Source: Halioglobus sp. (GTDB lineage Bacteria; Pseudomonadota; Gammaproteobacteria; Pseudomonadales; Halieaceae). From it: a DNA stretch of 64,000 bases. The position numbers were made by a program, and so were the translations under genes. Position 1 is the first letter of the stretch; every line of letters begins with the position of its first letter. This document shows positions 25,364-34,782 of the stretch, in pieces. Below the pieces are notes generated by a model, which saw only the letters and a list, made by a program, of their open reading frames with translations, was not told the DNA's origin and ran no database searches. The DNA lies in NCBI GenBank assembly GCA_028825045.1, contig JAPKAY010000007.1:1-64000 (forward strand). Direction: 5' to 3'.

Positions 25364-26617
25364 TTACAGCTCGTCCGGTACGTTGTACAAGGATTGATAG
25401 CGATTGAACAACTGCCGATCGTGATTCCCGGTTTCATCCACTTTGTAGGTGTGCTGGCCGAACTTACCCTGTGGCTTCTTGCACAAGTATTGCTGCATGT
25501 ATTTCACGGCAGCTTCCGACTGCGTCATGTCAAAATGTGCGTAAATCGCGGCGATGCAGGCTATGGGGTCGTCCAGCAGGTCCTGGTAACGGGAATCTAC
25601 AATGTTGGCGGCCGGCACAATACCCTGTTCGCGCTGCCTTATCACATGCTCAAGTCGCCTGGCGGTGCCCTCTCCCATGATGACATCGTCAAACAGCTGC
25701 GCATTGAACGGTTGGTCACTGCGCATGGAGTACAAGGTACCAATCAAACTGGTCGTAGACGCCATACATTTGATCGGATCGCGGTGCGTTTGCACGATGC
25801 ACGCATCGGGGTAGACCGCCAGCAGTGTATCGAGGTGCACCTGATGCTCGGGCGCCTTCAACAGCCAGCGCTTGCGCGGATGTTTCCACTGCAGAACCTG
25901 CAGGATTGTTTTGTGATACTCGTACACGGGCAGATAGTCTGCCTCACTGCACCAGGCGCTGTAGCCGGGCGTTTGATGCAGGGAGGCGATGTGGTCGCTA
26001 ATAAACGTTCCCGCCATCAGCAAGCCGCACTCCGCAGGAATATCCCCACGCATCTCATGCATGCTGGAAAATTCGGGGGCGACGCGATTCCACTGGGTAA
26101 AGAGTTTGTCCGCCTGCTCGATTCTTGGGTCTGTGGTGTAGGTTGATGTTTCAGGTGGCGGGCAGGGTTGCAGCGCCTCCCACATTAGAGGCACACCCAC
26201 TTCCGGGTCCTGGGACAACAACTCAAACAGGATCGACGTACCGGACCGGGGCAGACCGACAATCACCATAGGCGCAATAACGTCTTCCTGCAGTATTTGT
26301 GGATGTCGCTTGAGCGTGTCTGTGACCTTAAGACGGGTACTAAGCCACAGGACAATATCGCTTCTGGCCATGAGGCGACCCATTAAGGTCAGCTGAGCTT
26401 CTTCCTCTAACGACTTCACCAGCACCAGAAAGGGCTCCCGCCATAGGTCGTCGCCAAAATCTTCCAACCCGGTGGCCTGGCGCGCATGCCCCAACAAGGA
26501 CGCCTCGTCTAATGGCACCACCGCACTGAGATTGAAATAACTGCCTTCTCGATTCGCGGTACTCAGCCAATCGGGATGCGGTGGCGCACGCCAAAGAGGC
26601 GAACTCGATTTACTCAT
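25364..26617 (-). CDS. Sulfotransferase-family protein with N-terminal helical domain (paralogue 3)
   Basis: The protein has 417 residues. The N-terminal domain contains LEDFGDDLW and EEEAQLTLMGRLMARSD, nearly the same as paralogue 2. The sulfotransferase loops are VGLPRSGTSILFELL and THRDPIKCMASTTS, and the end has GKFGQHTYKV. AAGGATAAATCC precedes the ATG. It lies in a leftward unit ordered DUF1214, TetR, sulfotransferase, GDSL hydrolase, which repeats the DUF1214/sulfotransferase pairing found at 18-22 kb. Confidence 0.88.
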   Translation of the reverse strand: MSKSSSPLWRAPPHPDWLSTANREGSYFNLSAVVPLDEASLLGHARQATGLEDFGDDLWREPFLVLVKSLEEEAQLTLMGRLMARSDIVLWLSTRLKVTDTLKRHPQILQEDVIAPMVIVGLPRSGTSILFELLSQDPEVGVPLMWEALQPCPPPETSTYTTDPRIEQADKLFTQWNRVAPEFSSMHEMRGDIPAECGLLMAGTFISDHIASLHQTPGYSAWCSEADYLPVYEYHKTILQVLQWKHPRKRWLLKAPEHQVHLDTLLAVYPDACIVQTHRDPIKCMASTTSLIGTLYSMRSDQPFNAQLFDDVIMGEGTARRLEHVIRQREQGIVPAANIVDSRYQDLLDDPIACIAAIYAHFDMTQSEAAVKYMQQYLCKKPQGKFGQHTYKVDETGNHDRQLFNRYQSLYNVPDEL

Positions 26618-26665
26618 GGATTTATCCTTGTCGATTTCCAGTCAGTCCTTCCAGGTTGTAGCGGA

Positions 26666-27262
26666 TTAATGCCCCAAGGCTAACCGTTGCATAAGATACT
26701 CGAGCTCTCCCTGCAAATACACTTTGCAAGCCTGCGGCGGCTTGTAGAGTGCTGCAGTGGATATACCGATAGTGGAGGTGAAAAGTCTGTGGGCGAGAGG
26801 TTCAGCGTTATTCCCTGCAGGAATTTCGCCGCGCTCTATCGCCAGGGCAATGTCATTAGCGTAAACCGCCACGGCTTTTTCAAAACGCTCAGTCTGTCGC
26901 GCGCACAGTTTCGACTCAATCGCAGCTATACTCCAGAACGCCAGCCGCACTTTCCATTCATTCCTGATGGTGCGGTTCACCGGCAATGTCGCAAGAATGC
27001 GTTGGCGTAACGCGGACAATCCACTCAGACCTACCGCTGAATTATGGACTCGCTGCTCGTACCCCTGATTGATCGAATCGAGCGCCGCGGAAATCAATTC
27101 TTCTTTACCTTCAAAATAGTGCTCGATAACGCCCTTAGAAAAACCGCTGCGACTGGCGATCTCGCGGATCGTCGTACGCTCCATACCCCCCTCGGCGATC
27201 AAGCTCGCAGCAATCGCGCTAATTTCTTCGCGCCTGGCGGGATGGTCCACAATTTTTGGCAT
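26666..27262 (-). CDS. TetR-family transcriptional regulator (BetI-like)
   Basis: The protein has 198 residues. The N-terminal HTH is TTIREIASRSGFSKGVIEHYF, a BetI-like arrangement in which tyrosine and phenylalanine close the recognition helix. It is placed 16 bp after the DUF1214 gene and 48 bp before the sulfotransferase gene, inside the operon, so it probably controls this operon and possibly the divergent OYE-type gene. A degenerate dyad at 28503-28524 upstream of the operon is a candidate operator. The ligand is unknown. Confidence 0.9.
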   Translation of the reverse strand: MPKIVDHPARREEISAIAASLIAEGGMERTTIREIASRSGFSKGVIEHYFEGKEELISAALDSINQGYEQRVHNSAVGLSGLSALRQRILATLPVNRTIRNEWKVRLAFWSIAAIESKLCARQTERFEKAVAVYANDIALAIERGEIPAGNNAEPLAHRLFTSTIGISTAALYKPPQACKVYLQGELEYLMQRLALGH

Positions 27263-27278
27263 CAGTTAGTAGCCGCCG

Positions 27279-28466
27279 TTAGTATCCAAAGCGTTTGATA
27301 ACACCACGCCTGCGCGCTGCGAGTTGCATTCGGCGCTGCGTGGAATTAACAGTGCGCACCGTGGTAGGCAGGTAGGCTGCCAATCCTTCGCGCTTCATCT
27401 GAATACACTGTGGCGCAGGGTAGCTTGTCGCACCGATCCAGCGCACAGTGATGTACCCTTCCACGTGCCCAGATGGGTCTAGCCAGTTGGGCAGACCTGG
27501 GTCATCATGCGCCACCACCAACAGCAACTCTCCGTCGCTTTCCAACACCGCGTGATGGCAATTGGTGCTGCACAAGCGATAGCGATAATCCATGGTTTCC
27601 CACCAACAATTGCCGAACTCTACCGCCCAGTAATCAGCCGCCGGAGGAGTAACACGCACTATGAGCACTTCGTCGGCCGGCACCTGCCAATAACAAATAA
27701 GCGGCTCACCGCCCGGGGTGGCATCAATGGCGTTGTCATCCAGCTCGCGATAGGCCATAAACCGGTTAGATTGCGCTTTCCACTTACTCAGCATGTCAGC
27801 CCAGTAAAAGGTTGAATCGCGCACCCATGCGGCAGAGTCCGCCAGGCCATGAGTAATTTGCGCTACTGTGAGCACCGGATCGTGCTCCAGCTCCCCAATA
27901 CGATCGATGCGGGCCACCATGGGCGCCTCGTTCTCCCAGTCTGCAAAAAATTGCCTCACGGTTACGCGCCAGCTGCCCGGTGTGGTTTTTATCCAGTTGC
28001 CCGGGTGCTCTTGGGGGCTAAGCATAATTTCGAAGTGTCCGTCGGGGTTTACATCGATAGCACTGTCTATCAAATTACCAACCACGGCACCGCCCCAGGG
28101 CGTATTGCCATCCTCGACCACCGTCACCGCAAAGTAACGCGCATTGCCGCGCGTCCCGCTAATACGATAGGTGTGTTCCCCGTTAATGGGGGCACCAACG
28201 TAAAGGGCATCAGTATTGTCTCCACCCTGCTTGCGGACGGGATCAAAATAGTGCAATAACTCGGGAAAATCCGGGTTTCTGTTCTCCAGATGAAACTGCA
28301 GTGCCAACGACACATTTCTGGCGAGCATACGTAGCCCCTTTGCTCTATCTATATCCTGGACTGGGCTGCTGTCTCTAAAGACAAGGTCACCTGCGCTTTT
28401 CAATTGGTCGCAGAAATCCTCCCAGCCGGCTTTAAGTGTCTCGTCGTTAGGATTATCCCCGAACAT
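27279..28466 (-). CDS. DUF1214-domain protein (paralogue 2)
   Basis: The protein has 395 residues. The DUF1214 region is at the C-terminus: VLIVRVTPPAADYWAVEFGN, then VVAHDDPGLPNWLDPSGH and ITVRWIGA. The N-terminal half is related to that of the protein at 19435-20550 (both have RKQGGDNTDALY- or GDNSDAIY-type segments followed by a beta-rich stretch). GAGGAGAG lies just before the ATG. It heads a leftward operon with TetR, sulfotransferase and GDSL hydrolase genes. No function is known. Confidence 0.82.
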   Translation of the reverse strand: MFGDNPNDETLKAGWEDFCDQLKSAGDLVFRDSSPVQDIDRAKGLRMLARNVSLALQFHLENRNPDFPELLHYFDPVRKQGGDNTDALYVGAPINGEHTYRISGTRGNARYFAVTVVEDGNTPWGGAVVGNLIDSAIDVNPDGHFEIMLSPQEHPGNWIKTTPGSWRVTVRQFFADWENEAPMVARIDRIGELEHDPVLTVAQITHGLADSAAWVRDSTFYWADMLSKWKAQSNRFMAYRELDDNAIDATPGGEPLICYWQVPADEVLIVRVTPPAADYWAVEFGNCWWETMDYRYRLCSTNCHHAVLESDGELLLVVAHDDPGLPNWLDPSGHVEGYITVRWIGATSYPAPQCIQMKREGLAAYLPTTVRTVNSTQRRMQLAARRRGVIKRFGY

Positions 28467-28727
28467 GGCGACTCTCTCCTCATTGATTTCGTCTATATTT
28501 TATTATGACGGTCGTCCCATATAACACAACCAAAAACAGTGGAAACGGTTCAATTTTTCTGTCCACGTTGCCTTAATTCTGAGCAAGATAACCCGTTGTA
28601 TGCACAAGCGGTTAAGATGTGATGTAACTAGTATTTCCCCGCCACATTACTTTTGAACGGGAAGCTGCCCTGCCTGCGATGAATTTCAGTGCTATGGGCG
28701 TTACTCCAATTCTAATCAAGGTGTCCA
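28467..28727. other. Divergent promoter region with a degenerate dyad
   Basis: This 261-bp spacer separates the DUF1214 operon from the rightward OYE-type gene. The segment 28503-28524 (TTATGACGG...CCCATATAA) is a degenerate 22-bp dyad that could bind the TetR encoded in the leftward operon. I see no ORF or RNA structure. Confidence 0.35.
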
Positions 28728-29945
28728 ATGAGCGACCATCTGACCAGAGCTTTCTCACCGGCCACTCTCGGCCAGCTGCCACTTAAGAACCGAATCCTCA
28801 AAGCCGCCACTTACGAGGGAAAGACCCCGGAGGGTATCCCCGGCGAACTACTGCTCAACTTCCATAAAGGTATCGTCCAGGGTGGTACCGCTATGACCAC
28901 CATAGGCTATTGCACCACTGAAGCAGACGGACGTATTAACGACCAGATGATGTGGATGCACGAGGGCATCCGCGATCAACTGACGCATATGAATCGCGAG
29001 CTGAAGAATGCCGCGCCCGGTGTCGCCATCTCCGGGCAGATGACCCATTGCGGAAATTTTTCCAAGAACCGAAAATTACAACGACTCAAGCGCCCACTGG
29101 GTCCGTCTCGTCAGTTTAATTCGCTGGGCGCAGCCTCCGGGATGCCGTTCGCTGGCGCGATGACGGTCCGTGACATCGACTATCTCGTACAGACCTATGC
29201 CGATGCGGCGCGACTGATGAAGGAGACCGGGTTCGACGCTGTGGAAATACACTTTTCCCATGGTTATGGACTCAGTCAGTTCATCAGCCCGAGAACCAAT
29301 CGACGCACCGATGAATACGGGGGCAGCCTTACTAATCGCATGCGCCTGCCACTGCGTGCACTGGAAGCGGTGCGCAAGGCAGTGGGTGGCGACTTCCCTA
29401 TCCTGGGAAAAATCGGTTTAACCGACGGCATCAAGGATGGCCTGCACATCGACGAGGCTATCGAAGTGGCCGCCATGCTGGATACCGCCGGTATCGATGC
29501 ATTGATCTGCTCCGGCGGCACCAGCAGTTTCAACCCAATGCTGTACTTCCGCGGCGATACACTCGAGAAAGGGCTGATCGAAGTGGAAAAAAACCCAATC
29601 ATGAAACTGGGGCTGAAGCTAATCGGGTCCAGAATGTTCCGCTTTTACCCATACGAAGAATTATACTTCCTCGATGATGCCAAGCGCGTGCGGGACCGAG
29701 TTAACTGCCAGATGGTTTACATCGGTGGCTGCACGGATGTCCCCAGTATTGAGAAAGTGATGGCCGAGGGATTTGATTTTATCCAGCTGGGCCGGCCACT
29801 AATAAAAGATCCCGACTTCGTTAAGCACGCCATGGCTGATCGCAATTACAAGAACGGCTGTATACACTGCAACCGGTGTGCCAGTCTAATCGAGGCACCC
29901 GGTGGCATTTATTGCCCGTTAAATCTGGAAGCAGAGGCCTCCTGA
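28728..29945 (+). CDS. NADH:flavin oxidoreductase, Old Yellow Enzyme family
   Basis: The protein has 405 residues forming a TIM barrel. Features are LKNRILKAAT near residue 20, the substrate-side HFSHGYGLSQFISPRTNRR and DEYGGSLTNR. The C-terminus has DFIQLGRPLIKDP and four cysteines (about residues 380-397: GCIHCNRCASL and later YCPLN), which resemble the 2,4-dienoyl-CoA reductase cluster motif without its additional domains. It probably reduces activated C=C bonds, for example of dienoyl-CoA or enone intermediates. It is the first gene of the rightward catabolic cluster. Confidence 0.9.
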   Translation: MSDHLTRAFSPATLGQLPLKNRILKAATYEGKTPEGIPGELLLNFHKGIVQGGTAMTTIGYCTTEADGRINDQMMWMHEGIRDQLTHMNRELKNAAPGVAISGQMTHCGNFSKNRKLQRLKRPLGPSRQFNSLGAASGMPFAGAMTVRDIDYLVQTYADAARLMKETGFDAVEIHFSHGYGLSQFISPRTNRRTDEYGGSLTNRMRLPLRALEAVRKAVGGDFPILGKIGLTDGIKDGLHIDEAIEVAAMLDTAGIDALICSGGTSSFNPMLYFRGDTLEKGLIEVEKNPIMKLGLKLIGSRMFRFYPYEELYFLDDAKRVRDRVNCQMVYIGGCTDVPSIEKVMAEGFDFIQLGRPLIKDPDFVKHAMADRNYKNGCIHCNRCASLIEAPGGIYCPLNLEAEAS

Positions 29946-30009
29946 ATACCATCAACTGCAGCGGTATCGCCGTGCAGCATCGACTAACAATAACTCGAGG
30001 CATACTCCA

Positions 30010-31230
30010 ATGGATGTAAGGTTGTCAGAATCACCCCAGGGCCCGCTCAAGGACATTCGCGTTATCGATATCACTTCCATGATTGCCGGTCCTATGTGCA
30101 GCCAGCAGCTAGGCGATCTCGGTGCCGATGTCATTAAGATCGAACCGACCCACGGTGAGATCGCTCGCTGGATGGCGCCTCCACAGAAAGCAGGACTCAC
30201 TGGCTTCTACACTCAGATGAACCGCAACAAGCGCAGCCTGGCCCTGGACCTCAAAAATCCTGAGGGTATCGCCATCATCAAGAAACTTGCCGAGACGGCC
30301 GATGTCATCGTCGAAAATCTTCGCGGTGGAGTGCCCGACCGTCTGGGTATTGGCTACGAGGACCTGCGCCAGCTAAATGAAAAATTGATTTACGTCTCCA
30401 TAACAGGGTTCGGGCCCACCGGGCCCTACTCCCACAAGCCTGCCTACGACCCTCTCGCCCAAGGACTGGTAGGCTTAATGCACATCCAGGGCATGCCCTT
30501 TGGCGGCAAACCACAATTAATCCAAAACACTATCGTTGACAAAACAACAGCAATCACAGCGTCGGGGGTAGCTCTGGCTGCACTCTATGCACGTGACTGC
30601 CCCGGTGGCACAGGCAAGGGGCAGCGGGTGGACGTGCCCATGATCGACTCCTGGGCTGCTAATTCGCTGGCGGACATGATGCCAGTCGACAGCTTCATGC
30701 CTAACGATATGCAGGATCCTGCGCCACTTGCAGTATTACGCACATTCGAGACCAGCGATGGTTATGTGGTAGGAATGGCGCTGCAGGACAATCATTTTCA
30801 GAACCTATGCAAGGTCCTTGAGTGTACTGAGCTGCTGGACCGCGAGGGTATGCGCAACGTAGGTGAGCGGGTCAATGATTTCGGCCCCTGGCTGGATGCC
30901 ATTGCCGACGTCATCAAACGGTTTACTACCGAGGAATTATTGAAACGTCTGGGCTCAGCGGGCGTTCCCTTCGGTCCGGTAAAGACGATACGCGAATTCG
31001 CGGAGGATCCGCAGGCCAAACACAATCGCACAATATTTGATGCAGAGCATCCCGAGGCGGGCACTATGCGCTACATCCGTTATCCGGGGCATCTGTCAGA
31101 AACACCCGCTGGGCTGTATCGGCACCCACCGCGTCTGGGTGAGCACAGCAAAGAAGTTCTGCATGAAGCGGGCTATAGCGATGAAGATATTGAACGCCTC
31201 CTGAAGGATAACGTAGTGGGCGCGTACTAG
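30010..31230 (+). CDS. CaiB/BaiF-family (class III) CoA transferase 1
   Basis: The protein has 406 residues. The N-terminus has VIDITSMIAGPMCSQQLGDLGADVIKIE, typical of class III CoA transferases (quoted motif core GDLGADVIKIE). The NRNKRSLALDL segment and the catalytic Asp in KPAYDPLAQGLVG are present. Such enzymes move CoA between acyl-CoA and a free acid without ATP. It follows the OYE-type gene by 64 bp. The acid substrate is not known. Confidence 0.9.
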   Translation: MDVRLSESPQGPLKDIRVIDITSMIAGPMCSQQLGDLGADVIKIEPTHGEIARWMAPPQKAGLTGFYTQMNRNKRSLALDLKNPEGIAIIKKLAETADVIVENLRGGVPDRLGIGYEDLRQLNEKLIYVSITGFGPTGPYSHKPAYDPLAQGLVGLMHIQGMPFGGKPQLIQNTIVDKTTAITASGVALAALYARDCPGGTGKGQRVDVPMIDSWAANSLADMMPVDSFMPNDMQDPAPLAVLRTFETSDGYVVGMALQDNHFQNLCKVLECTELLDREGMRNVGERVNDFGPWLDAIADVIKRFTTEELLKRLGSAGVPFGPVKTIREFAEDPQAKHNRTIFDAEHPEAGTMRYIRYPGHLSETPAGLYRHPPRLGEHSKEVLHEAGYSDEDIERLLKDNVVGAY

Positions 31231-31266
31231 GTGAGTACGCGGCCGCTGGTCAGATCATCGACTTAG

Positions 31267-31298
31267 AAAAACCCGGCATGAATTTCTGTTAGTCCGGG
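31267..31298 (-). terminator. Rho-independent terminator of the serine hydrolase gene
   Basis: On the minus strand CCCGG and CCGGG (31294-31298 and 31272-31276) enclose a 17-nt loop and are followed by TTTTT (31267-31271). It lies just past the stop of the leftward serine hydrolase gene. The stem is short and the loop long, so confidence is moderate. Confidence 0.45.
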
Positions 31299-31305
31299 CT
31301 CCGAG

Positions 31306-32478
31306 TTAATTACGGCCTAACGAACAAGCCCCCGCCCGATTACTCGCTGCGGCGCACAGTTGCGCTGAACGCAGTGGGTTGGCATCCAGCCCGTTGGTCA
31401 GCAAACAAAACGAAATTCCACTGCCCGGATCGCCCCAGGCGAGTTGACCTCCCGCACCCTGATGCCCAAACGAACGTGGTGACACCGCAGTACCCATGCC
31501 GCGGTAAGGAAGATACTTACCACTGCCCGCAATGACCACGCCCAGACCACGATTGGCAGGTGCACCGGTAATGGGGTCTGGAAAATCAACACGCACCCTG
31601 CCAATTGCATCTTCCAATATTTGTGGGCTCCAGAACTTCTTGGGGTTGTGCATCAGACTCTGGTAAAACAGTGCAACATCCGCCGCCGTCGCGACTGCCC
31701 CACCACCGGGGACCCCCAGGGCGCGAACCTCAGGTTCATTAAACATCAGCAGAGACTGATCAGCAGAATTCGGCCAGTTAATAGAAAGTCCCAGCAGGTC
31801 TTTCAATTCGTCCGACTGGGGCGGCTTTCCTACTAACACTGCCTCGGCGATATCGCCTTGTTCGCCGGGGGGCACACCCAGGCGCAGGCCCTTTATACCC
31901 AGCGGGTCGATAATGTTCGTCCGAATATACTGACGAAAATCGTTGTCGGTGAGACGTTCAATCAACTCCACCAGCACCCAATGGGCGGACAGCGAATGGT
32001 ATTCCATACGACTTCCCGGCTCCCAATCGAGGCGCCATTCCTGCATAGCCTTCAGTCTGCCTTCACGCGTCCACCACCGGGGCGCCGCCAATTTTGCCTG
32101 AGGAAATCCGGCGGTATGACACAACACCTGTTCGACGGTGACGTCCTGTTTGCCGTGCATCCCAAATTCCGGGATATAGTGCGCCACTGTGCGGTCGAGG
32201 GCGATCAAACCCTCTGACATCAGTTTCCAGATCGCAGATGCAACCAATGGCTTGGTACAGGAATAAATGTTGTAGCGCGTGTTGTTATCTGCCGCGCCGA
32301 AGGTCTCGAACAATGCCAGTTCACCCTTGTGCGCCAGCGCAATCTGGATTGAAGGCAACGGGCCTTTATCGATGGCGTGTTGTACGCGACCGCGTAGCTC
32401 TGCGATCCGACTAGTATCCAGACTATGCTGAACCGGATTTTGCGTATTCACGCTCTCGCTTCTGTCAATTTCATTCAA
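31306..32478 (-). CDS. Serine hydrolase (class C beta-lactamase/esterase family)
   Basis: The protein has 390 residues. The SxxK motif is SCTK (near residue 72), a Tyr motif lies in MEYHSLSAHW, and the C-terminal FGHQGAGGQLAWGDP matches the family HxG region. There is no signal peptide, so it is probably a cytoplasmic esterase or lipase-like enzyme, not a resistance enzyme. The start is uncertain: TTG at 32478 has no ribosome site, and a GTG at 32451 follows GAGAGC. It lies in the opposite direction to its neighbours, between a CoA transferase and a P450. Confidence 0.88.
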   Translation of the reverse strand: MNEIDRSESVNTQNPVQHSLDTSRIAELRGRVQHAIDKGPLPSIQIALAHKGELALFETFGAADNNTRYNIYSCTKPLVASAIWKLMSEGLIALDRTVAHYIPEFGMHGKQDVTVEQVLCHTAGFPQAKLAAPRWWTREGRLKAMQEWRLDWEPGSRMEYHSLSAHWVLVELIERLTDNDFRQYIRTNIIDPLGIKGLRLGVPPGEQGDIAEAVLVGKPPQSDELKDLLGLSINWPNSADQSLLMFNEPEVRALGVPGGGAVATAADVALFYQSLMHNPKKFWSPQILEDAIGRVRVDFPDPITGAPANRGLGVVIAGSGKYLPYRGMGTAVSPRSFGHQGAGGQLAWGDPGSGISFCLLTNGLDANPLRSAQLCAAASNRAGACSLGRN

Positions 32479-32656
32479 GGAGGTACACTCGACCTGAAAA
32501 ATTCAACACCACGCTACGGGACACAGGGTTCAATTACAACTCAACCCTCTAAAAGGTACTCGGCCAGATCCAGCAACCGCAGGCTGTACAGGTACGAGTG
32601 AAGGGCGCACTATTGCGCAATCAGGAAGCGCTCTCACCAAGAGGAACAGACAACAC

Positions 32657-33835
32657 ATGAGCAGCGAAAAAATTCTGGCTCAGGACCTGACACAATGGCA
32701 ACTTCCAGGAATGGAACTGCACCACTTCATGGATGAGATGCGTGAGCGTGCGCCGATCGTTCCCATTATCTTTATGGGCACACCCTCGTGGCTAATCACT
32801 CGCTACGATGCGTTGGAACACGGTTTCAAGGATACCGTGGGTCTGCCACCACACCGGGCCTATCAGTTCGGCATCGCGCCATTGATCGGCGAGAATTTTC
32901 AGTCGATGGAAGGCGAGCGACATCGGCTCTACCGAAAACTGGCTACGCCCACGTTTCGACCCAGAGTGGTAGAAAAAATAAACTCCACCATGCTCGAAGA
33001 CGTAGCCAATGAGTTAATAGATACCTTTATCGACCAGCCGCAGGTCGATATGGTGAAAGTATTTACCGAGCGCTACCCCTATCTGGTGATCGCCCGCCTG
33101 CTCGGCATTCCCCGCGATGAAGAGGAACAGTTTTCGCGCTGGGTGATTGGCCTTCTCAATTTCAACTCCGAACCGGGCCGCGCCTATCGATGTCGCGATG
33201 AACTGTGGGCCTATCTTGACCCAGTGATTGAAGACCGCCGCGCCAACCCCCGGGACGATGTCATTTCGCAGCTAATTCATGACGAGGTGGATGGCGTGCG
33301 TATGGATGAGGCTTTACTCAAATCACACATCGGCATCATGTTCTCCGCAGGCTCCTCCACCACACACGACTCCATCGGCAATCTGTTGTATGCCTTGTTG
33401 AGCACCGGGGATGATTGGGATCGTATGCGGCATAGCACTGCTCAGCGAGATCAGGCTATCGAGGAGGTATTGCGCTGGGAACCGGCTGTGTCATTTCTGC
33501 CCCGCATGACGCGGGACGACGAGTCCACTCACTTTGAAGGTGTCGACCTTGCCCCCAACAGCTTTGTATTTATGGGTATTGCCGCGGCAAACCACGACCC
33601 CGCTGTTTACACAGATCCCCATGCGTTCAATATAGACCGGGGTGAGTGCAAAATGATGACGTTCGGCCATGGACCGCGAACCTGCCCCGGAATGCATCTT
33701 GCCCGCAAGGAACTGCGCGTCACCCTGGATATTCTACTGGAGCGGCTTCCTCAGTTGAAGCTGATTGACGCTGGGGCATCGGTACCGAGGGGAACCATTT
33801 TTCGCAGCCCGGAGAAAATACTCTGCACGTTATAG
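32657..33835 (+). CDS. Cytochrome P450
   Basis: The protein has 392 residues, a soluble bacterial P450. Heme ligand motif FGHGPRTCPGMHLA (Cys near residue 345), ExxR as EEVLRW, and I-helix AGSSTTHDS are visible. The usual acidic residue before Thr in the I-helix (AGxET/AGxDT) is Ser here. The enzyme probably hydroxylates a hydrophobic substrate and needs a ferredoxin partner, none of which is in the window. AGAGGAACAG precedes the ATG. It starts a rightward run of SDR, decarboxylase-like and CoA transferase genes. Confidence 0.95.
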   Translation: MSSEKILAQDLTQWQLPGMELHHFMDEMRERAPIVPIIFMGTPSWLITRYDALEHGFKDTVGLPPHRAYQFGIAPLIGENFQSMEGERHRLYRKLATPTFRPRVVEKINSTMLEDVANELIDTFIDQPQVDMVKVFTERYPYLVIARLLGIPRDEEEQFSRWVIGLLNFNSEPGRAYRCRDELWAYLDPVIEDRRANPRDDVISQLIHDEVDGVRMDEALLKSHIGIMFSAGSSTTHDSIGNLLYALLSTGDDWDRMRHSTAQRDQAIEEVLRWEPAVSFLPRMTRDDESTHFEGVDLAPNSFVFMGIAAANHDPAVYTDPHAFNIDRGECKMMTFGHGPRTCPGMHLARKELRVTLDILLERLPQLKLIDAGASVPRGTIFRSPEKILCTL

Positions 33836-33963
33836 CTATATCGATTGGCTTAGAGCGATTTTACAACAATCTGAACTGTAGCTGTTTGCCTGAAGTCCCT
33901 GACAGTAAGAGCCTCAGTCAATCCGTATAAACTGATATCATGGCGAACGAAACCAATATATAA

Positions 33964-34782
33964 GTGCGCAAAGTGGCTAGCGAAAAACTCACTATTCAGA
34001 TTGCTGTGGTATCCGGCGGCGCGAGCGGCATGGGCAGAGTGTATGCGCTGCGTATGGCCACGCAAGGAATCGCGGTGGCGGTGCTGGATCGGTCAGAGTC
34101 CGCTTTGGCAGAACTGGCTACACTGTCCGAGAATATTCATCCCTACACCTGCGATGTAACAAATATTGAACAAGTGCGGCACATTATCGATACCATCGAA
34201 CAGCGACTGGGACCCGTCGACCGGTTGGTGCATTGCGCGGCTATCATGCCCACCGGCACACTGGCTGCACAGCCGATTGGCGATGTTCACCAACTAATGG
34301 CCGTGAACTACGGCGGCACCGTGAATGTTGTAAGCGCTATTCTTCCCCGCCTGAAAAAACGGAATATGGGGCAGCTCGTTATCTTCGGTTCGCTGGGTGG
34401 CTACGTACCCGTACCCGACTGCGGCGCGTATTGTGCCAGTAAAGCCGCGGTGAATTTATTCGCGGAGATACTCATTGAGGAGAACCGTGGCAGCGGCGTC
34501 CACATCCTGCTCGTCTGCCCACCGCTGGTGGACACACCTTTGCTGCAGCAGGCCACGGCAACTGGCAACCCCAAAACGGTGCGCGATTCCATTCAAAATA
34601 AGCGCTTTGCCACAGCCGATGGAATGATTGATGCACTCGAAGTGGGACTACATCGAAAAACGACTATTTTGTATCCGAATAGCGAAGCCAACGTTCTCGC
34701 CTGGCTGCGCCGCTTTTCACCACGCCTGGTGTGGAAGGTTATTCATGCGGCTAACAGGGTCCAAACAGAGACAGCGAAATGA
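33964..34782 (+). CDS. SDR-family oxidoreductase
   Basis: The protein has 272 residues from a GTG start. It has SGGASGMG (cofactor), a Ser in FGSLGGYVP and the pair YCASK. NNAG is replaced by HCAAIM, seen in some atypical SDRs. The C-terminal segment (about 220-272) is longer and basic. No Shine-Dalgarno is evident. Its TGA overlaps the ATG of the next gene (ATGA), so it is coupled to the acetoacetate decarboxylase-like gene. It may oxidise the alcohol made by the P450, which is inference. Confidence 0.85.
   Translation: MRKVASEKLTIQIAVVSGGASGMGRVYALRMATQGIAVAVLDRSESALAELATLSENIHPYTCDVTNIEQVRHIIDTIEQRLGPVDRLVHCAAIMPTGTLAAQPIGDVHQLMAVNYGGTVNVVSAILPRLKKRNMGQLVIFGSLGGYVPVPDCGAYCASKAAVNLFAEILIEENRGSGVHILLVCPPLVDTPLLQQATATGNPKTVRDSIQNKRFATADGMIDALEVGLHRKTTILYPNSEANVLAWLRRFSPRLVWKVIHAANRVQTETAK

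Noticed and set aside
28503..28524. Degenerate 22-bp dyad upstream of the DUF1214 operon
   Set aside because: Only about 14 of 22 positions agree between the halves. It is kept as a note within the spacer entry but not called an operator.
32477..32484. AAGGAGGT on the plus strand, a perfect Shine-Dalgarno
   Set aside because: No start codon follows at a suitable distance, and the site lies over the start of the leftward serine hydrolase gene.
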